Position numbers and translations under genes: made by a program. A stretch of DNA of 9,916 nucleotides from Endozoicomonadaceae bacterium (GTDB lineage: Bacteria > Pseudomonadota > Gammaproteobacteria > Pseudomonadales > Endozoicomonadaceae), in NCBI GenBank assembly GCA_023146365.1, contig JAGLCE010000168.1, forward strand, positions 1-9,916, in the 5' to 3' direction. Position 1 is the first letter of the stretch, and each line of letters begins with the position of its first letter. Below the pieces are notes generated by a model. That model searched no databases. It was not told the origin of the DNA and was given only the letters and a program-made list of their open reading frames with translations. Below, piece after piece: positions 7,571-9,916 of the stretch.

Positions 7571-8614
7571 TCAACGATTAGACGCTTCATACACAGAAAA
7601 ACCATCCCGTTTTTTCAGCGTACGGCAATGACCAAAAACCGCTTCAATCATCGGCTGATAACGAAGAAAACTGTTGGCAACCATTCTCAGCCGACCTTTT
7701 GGTTTCAAAAACATCTTTGATTGCCGCAGAAATTGCTCAGTGGTTTCATATTGTGTCCTAACACCGTCATGGAAAGGTGGGTTTGAGACGATGACATGAT
7801 AAGATCCCCGAACATTTGCCAGACCATCGCTGGCAATAATGGCCATGGGTTCGACACCATTGATCCGACAGGTCTCTCTCGTTGATGCCAGTGCCATGGC
7901 ATCATTATCCAATAATGTCACTCGTGTACCCGAAAACCGCTTACCCAGCCAAGCACCAACAACACCGGAACCACAACCAAAGTCGAGAATATCGCCACTC
8001 AAACCGACATCAAACGTTTCCAATAACAGTCGTGTTCCCTTATCCAGTTGACCATGGTTAAACACACCAGGCAAAGTCACTGCTTGCACCTCGGTGTCGT
8101 TCACAGTCTCTCTGAAAAAGGCTTTCCAATCCTCCATAACAAACGATTCAGGCTTCCCGGTCAGCGTCAGTGAGAATAACGAACAGTGTCTAGCCGAGTC
8201 GATCTTGCCCACTTTGCCAAACACAGCCAGTCGTTTCTGCCAGGATTTAATCCCGCAACGATTTTCACCAACCAACAGAATCTGCCCAGTCTCAGCCACC
8301 AGCGGCAAAATCATCGCCAGCAAATAGTTCATGTATTCACGGCTTTTCTGCAGATACAGAATAACGGTATCAGGCACCTCTCTATCCATAGGAACCACTT
8401 CATCATACGACACATTTTCATCTCTAATACCAGCCGCTGACAAGTTAAAACGAACAGCCTCACTGGTCGTATAAACATCAACAGTAGCCGAAGATAATGC
8501 TAGCAACTGCGTAATGAAACTATCCTTTTCTGGCTGAACAACCAGAATACGCTCAGCCTCCAGCATTTCACTGTTTTTAACCAGTAACTGGCTGGAATTG
8601 GTCAGCAAACTCAT
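7571..8614 (-). CDS. rsmC: 16S rRNA (guanine1207-N2)-methyltransferase RsmC
   Basis: SAM-dependent enzyme that methylates N2 of G1207 in 16S rRNA within the 30S subunit (established for E. coli RsmC). Length is 347 aa, normal for the family. The N-terminal half is the degenerate methyltransferase-like domain, with the RsmC-typical VGENRCGIKS (115-124) and KIDSARHCSLF (137-147). The linker LPGVF is at 181-185. The catalytic Rossmann domain has SAM motif I DFGCGSGVVG (211-220), acidic motif LLDND (234-238) and the catalytic SNPPFHDG (277-284). The end, GFSVYEA, matches the family's C-terminus. ATG 8614 has AGGA (8621-8624) six bases upstream. A sigma-70-like promoter lies at 8693-8721. The stop is TGA, which shows that TGA is a stop codon in this genome. 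Confidence 0.97.
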   Translation of the reverse strand: MSLLTNSSQLLVKNSEMLEAERILVVQPEKDSFITQLLALSSATVDVYTTSEAVRFNLSAAGIRDENVSYDEVVPMDREVPDTVILYLQKSREYMNYLLAMILPLVAETGQILLVGENRCGIKSWQKRLAVFGKVGKIDSARHCSLFSLTLTGKPESFVMEDWKAFFRETVNDTEVQAVTLPGVFNHGQLDKGTRLLLETFDVGLSGDILDFGCGSGVVGAWLGKRFSGTRVTLLDNDAMALASTRETCRINGVEPMAIIASDGLANVRGSYHVIVSNPPFHDGVRTQYETTEQFLRQSKMFLKPKGRLRMVANSFLRYQPMIEAVFGHCRTLKKRDGFSVYEASNR

Positions 8615-8692
8615 AACGTATCCTGTTCTCTCTAGATTGCCAGCATAAATGACATGCTAATGGCGCAGCAAACCACCAATAAAAAGCGCCGT

Positions 8693-8721
8693 ATTATAAC
8701 CCATAATCTCCATAATCTCCA
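8693..8721 (-). promoter_or_regulatory. Sigma-70-type promoter of rsmC
   Basis: On the minus strand there is a perfect -10 TATAAT (8698-8693), a 17-bp spacer, and TGGAGA as -35 (8721-8716), matching TTGACA at four of six positions. Transcription would start near 8686, giving a leader of about 70 nt before ATG 8614. The -35 region lies in a 9-bp direct repeat (CATAATCTC at 8702-8710 and 8711-8719 on the plus strand), so a second TGGAGA occurs inside the spacer. Confidence 0.65.
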
Positions 8722-8736
8722 TGAGATACAAACTCA

Positions 8737-8760
8737 ATCGCTCAACGGCAGTTAAGCGAT
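8737..8760. repeat. Interrupted inverted repeat upstream of the rsmC promoter
   Basis: ATCGCT (8737-8742) and AGCGAT (8755-8760) are reverse complements. Inside them AAC and GTT pair across the loop GGCA after a single C-A mismatch, giving a stem of nine pairs. On the plus strand it is followed by ATTTTATTCTTCT, a loosely terminator-like tail, though no plus-strand gene ends here. It lies about 16 bp upstream of the rsmC -35, so an operator role is also possible. Confidence 0.45.
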
Positions 8761-8798
8761 ATTTTATTCTTCTGCTTCAGAGATTCCCCATCTCCTAA

Positions 8799-9152
8799 AA
8801 ATCCATACAGATCGGCATTACCGGCCTACCTGCTTCCGGACAAATCCTACTGACAAACGCCTTGCACGAAGCACTTAAAAGCGAATATCTCAGCGTCACC
8901 TCCGAATATTATTACGTCCCACCTAAGCATGGATGAGCAAATATTAACCAATGAGACCTCTCGGATGTGATCATTACACCTATGCCTGAGATCGTGCCTC
9001 ACCCGATCAACCATTACTACCAGTACCAGCTCTCAGTCACGGATATCAGTGATGAGTGACGGCATTGGTTTAACGCACATCTCAATATCATTTCAGATAC
9101 GGATCAATATACTCGTAAACAACGTAGTACTTTTTACTCAATTTTTAAGTAA
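8799..9152 (+). pseudogene. Decayed P-loop-like gene fragment with three in-frame TGA codons
   Basis: One frame from 8799 to TAA 9150-9152 (118 codons including the stop) reads as protein, interrupted only by TGA at 8934, 8952 and 9057. The first piece, IQIGITGLPASGQILLTNAL, looks like the opening beta-strand, P-loop and helix of a P-loop NTPase. GLPASGQI would be a Walker A (GxxxxGK[ST]) in which Lys and Thr became Gln and Ile, each explicable by one base change. Later pieces include DVIITPMPEIVPHPINHYYQ and WFNAHLNIISDTDQYTRKQR. There is no start codon near 8799 (the preceding codon is TAA), so the 5' end is lost. Three stops in 118 codons would not be rare by chance, so the protein-like content is the main evidence. 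I do not recognise the exact family. Confidence 0.45.
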
Positions 9153-9215
9153 ACTTACCTATTTTAGCTCTATCTGCCATTTACTAGTATTCAGTCCATA
9201 ATGATTTTAATAAAC

Positions 9216-9236
9216 GGAGGACCTCCTTCGTTGGAG
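9216..9236 (+). promoter_or_regulatory. Mutually exclusive SD/anti-SD segments before the 118-aa gene
   Basis: GGAGG (9216-9220), CCTCC (9222-9226) and GGAG (9233-9236) occur within 21 bases. The last GGAG is the likely Shine-Dalgarno of the gene at 9244. CTCC (9223-9226) can pair with it across a TTCGTT loop and would mask it. GGAGG is too close to CCTCC to form a hairpin with it locally, but could compete as a ribosome-binding site or pair in trans. The sequence is directly visible; any regulatory role is speculative. Confidence 0.3.
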
Positions 9237-9243
9237 CAAAATA

Positions 9244-9600
9244 ATGAGCAAATATGTGTATACCACTGTTTATGAAGAGTTCACAGGTATCAAGCCTCCT
9301 GAACCTAAAGAACATAAGCCTAAAAAAAAGCGTAGCTACGGACACCCCTATCGTATGCGTTTGAACATGCAAAACCATGACAGCCCCAGCAATGAAAAAC
9401 CGCCCCTCCCCTTCAATGAGGAATACCCGTCATTTAATGACAATGACTATCCTGACAACCTGGGCAATTACCTTGTAAAACCCGAAGGAACACCGAGAGA
9501 AGACTCTGAGCCCTGCATGAGCGAAGCCTCTCCACGCGTCACATACAAAAAACGACGTCATGTTGATCATGATGTTTGCCCTTGCGGCACTCACATCTAA
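9244..9600 (+). CDS. Hypothetical protein, small, Pro/Lys-rich, CPCG tail
   Basis: A 118-codon frame starting at ATG 9244 with TGGAG about 8 nt upstream and ending in TAA at 9598-9600. I do not recognise a family. The start MSKYVYTTVYEEFTGI looks foldable. Residues 18-31 are a Pro/Glu/Lys-rich basic stretch (PPEPKEHKPKKKRS). Residues 45-95 are Pro/Asn/Asp/Glu-rich and probably disordered. The C-terminus is basic (YKKRRHVDHD) and ends VCPCGTHI, with two close cysteines that could bind metal or form a disulfide. There is no signal peptide or membrane helix. It follows a decayed frame on the same strand and may be the surviving member of that pair. Competing minus-strand frames over this interval look like shadows. 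The good ribosome binding site and plausible composition favour a real gene, but no homologue is known to me. Confidence 0.55.
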   Translation: MSKYVYTTVYEEFTGIKPPEPKEHKPKKKRSYGHPYRMRLNMQNHDSPSNEKPPLPFNEEYPSFNDNDYPDNLGNYLVKPEGTPREDSEPCMSEASPRVTYKKRRHVDHDVCPCGTHI

Positions 9601-9604
9601 ATAC

Positions 9605-9617
9605 ACCGTCTGACGGT
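9605..9617 (+). terminator. Weak intrinsic-terminator-like hairpin after the 118-aa gene
   Basis: ACCGT (9605-9609) and ACGGT (9613-9617) form a 5-bp stem with a CTG loop, 4 nt after the stop codon, followed by TTATCCACGTTTT. The stem is short and the U-tract interrupted, so this is at best a weak terminator. Confidence 0.3.
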
Positions 9618-9688
9618 TTATCCACGTTTTGATAGCACCCAATACATGCCGAGTCTACAAGCCTTACAGTCTATCTACAGTCCATTAA

Positions 9689-9916
9689 TTACGAATTCTG
9701 ATCATCGTTTTTATTGTTACGTTTCTGGACGGATGAAGCTCGGCTATCGCACCCAGCCAGTTCGGAGGCAGTATACTGGCTACATAGTATAGTCGCAGGA
9801 TCATCAGCACCGTCGACCATACCGATCGCGGCAAACTGTGCGGCGGAAAAATCCATCACACTCAGCGTCATCATCAATCGCAACTTGCGACATGTTGGGT
9901 CTCGCCTGATGGTATT
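9689..9916 (-). CDS. Possible 3' end of a hypothetical gene entering from the right edge (partial)
   Basis: On the minus strand a frame is open from the right edge (9916) to TAA 9691-9689, 75 codons. It contains MTLSVMDFSAAQFAAIGMVD and ends in a hydrophilic, Asn/Lys/Asp-rich tail (KRNNKNDDQNS), like many C-termini. An internal ATG at 9871 could also start a short protein, but no convincing Shine-Dalgarno precedes it. No family recognised. Chance openness is possible, since 75 codons is not decisive. Confidence 0.4.
   Translation of the reverse strand, partial: NTIRRDPTCRKLRLMMTLSVMDFSAAQFAAIGMVDGADDPATILCSQYTASELAGCDSRASSVQKRNNKNDDQNS

Noticed and set aside
8799..9152. Selenocysteine or TGA-readthrough gene
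   Set aside because: Three TGA codons, no start codon, a damaged Walker A and no evident SECIS-like element favour decay; rsmC in the same window stops with TGA.
9430..9642. Minus-strand frames opposite the 118-codon gene
   Set aside because: They lack ribosome binding sites and overlap the better supported plus-strand gene.

Overview
The window looks like chromosomal DNA of a gammaproteobacterium. The evidence is a clear RsmC-type 16S rRNA methyltransferase and a LapB/LapC/LapE-like type I secretion system (T1SS). The species cannot be fixed from the sequence. Several broken or decayed reading frames and long non-coding gaps suggest a genome, or at least an accessory region, undergoing gene loss.

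Left half (1-5946, all read on the minus strand). Four genes follow one another in transcription order: a T1SS ABC transporter with an N-terminal C39-peptidase-like domain (5946-3787), an HlyD-family adaptor overlapping it by 47 bp (3833-2376), a TolC-family outer membrane protein (2186-870), and, after a 470-bp gap, the first 133 codons of a gene running off the left edge (399-1). The last gene starts with a hydrophilic, disordered leader that passes into 12-residue acidic repeats and then Asp-Asp-Ser repeats. Its position suggests that it is the large exported protein (adhesin or RTX type) served by the three-part exporter. The C-terminal secretion signal that would prove this lies outside the window.

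Middle (5947-7570). A gap of about 500 bp has no convincing gene. It is followed by an AT-rich minus-strand gene of about 365 codons, broken by one frameshift and one in-frame amber codon. Its three parts together read as one protein of unknown family, only 26 bp downstream of rsmC.

Right half (7571-9916). rsmC (8614-7571) has a good sigma-70-type promoter just upstream (TATAAT with a 17-bp spacer). Beyond it, on the plus strand, lies a decayed reading frame whose start resembles a P-loop NTPase with a ruined Walker A motif and three in-frame TGA codons. Next is an intact-looking 118-codon gene of unknown function (9244-9600) with a good ribosome binding site. The last 228 bases hold the open 3' end of a possible minus-strand gene that enters from beyond the right edge.

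Functionally, the only clear system is the T1SS and its presumed giant substrate. The points most worth checking are the repeat-bearing substrate, the broken AT-rich gene beside rsmC, and the P-loop-like remnant.
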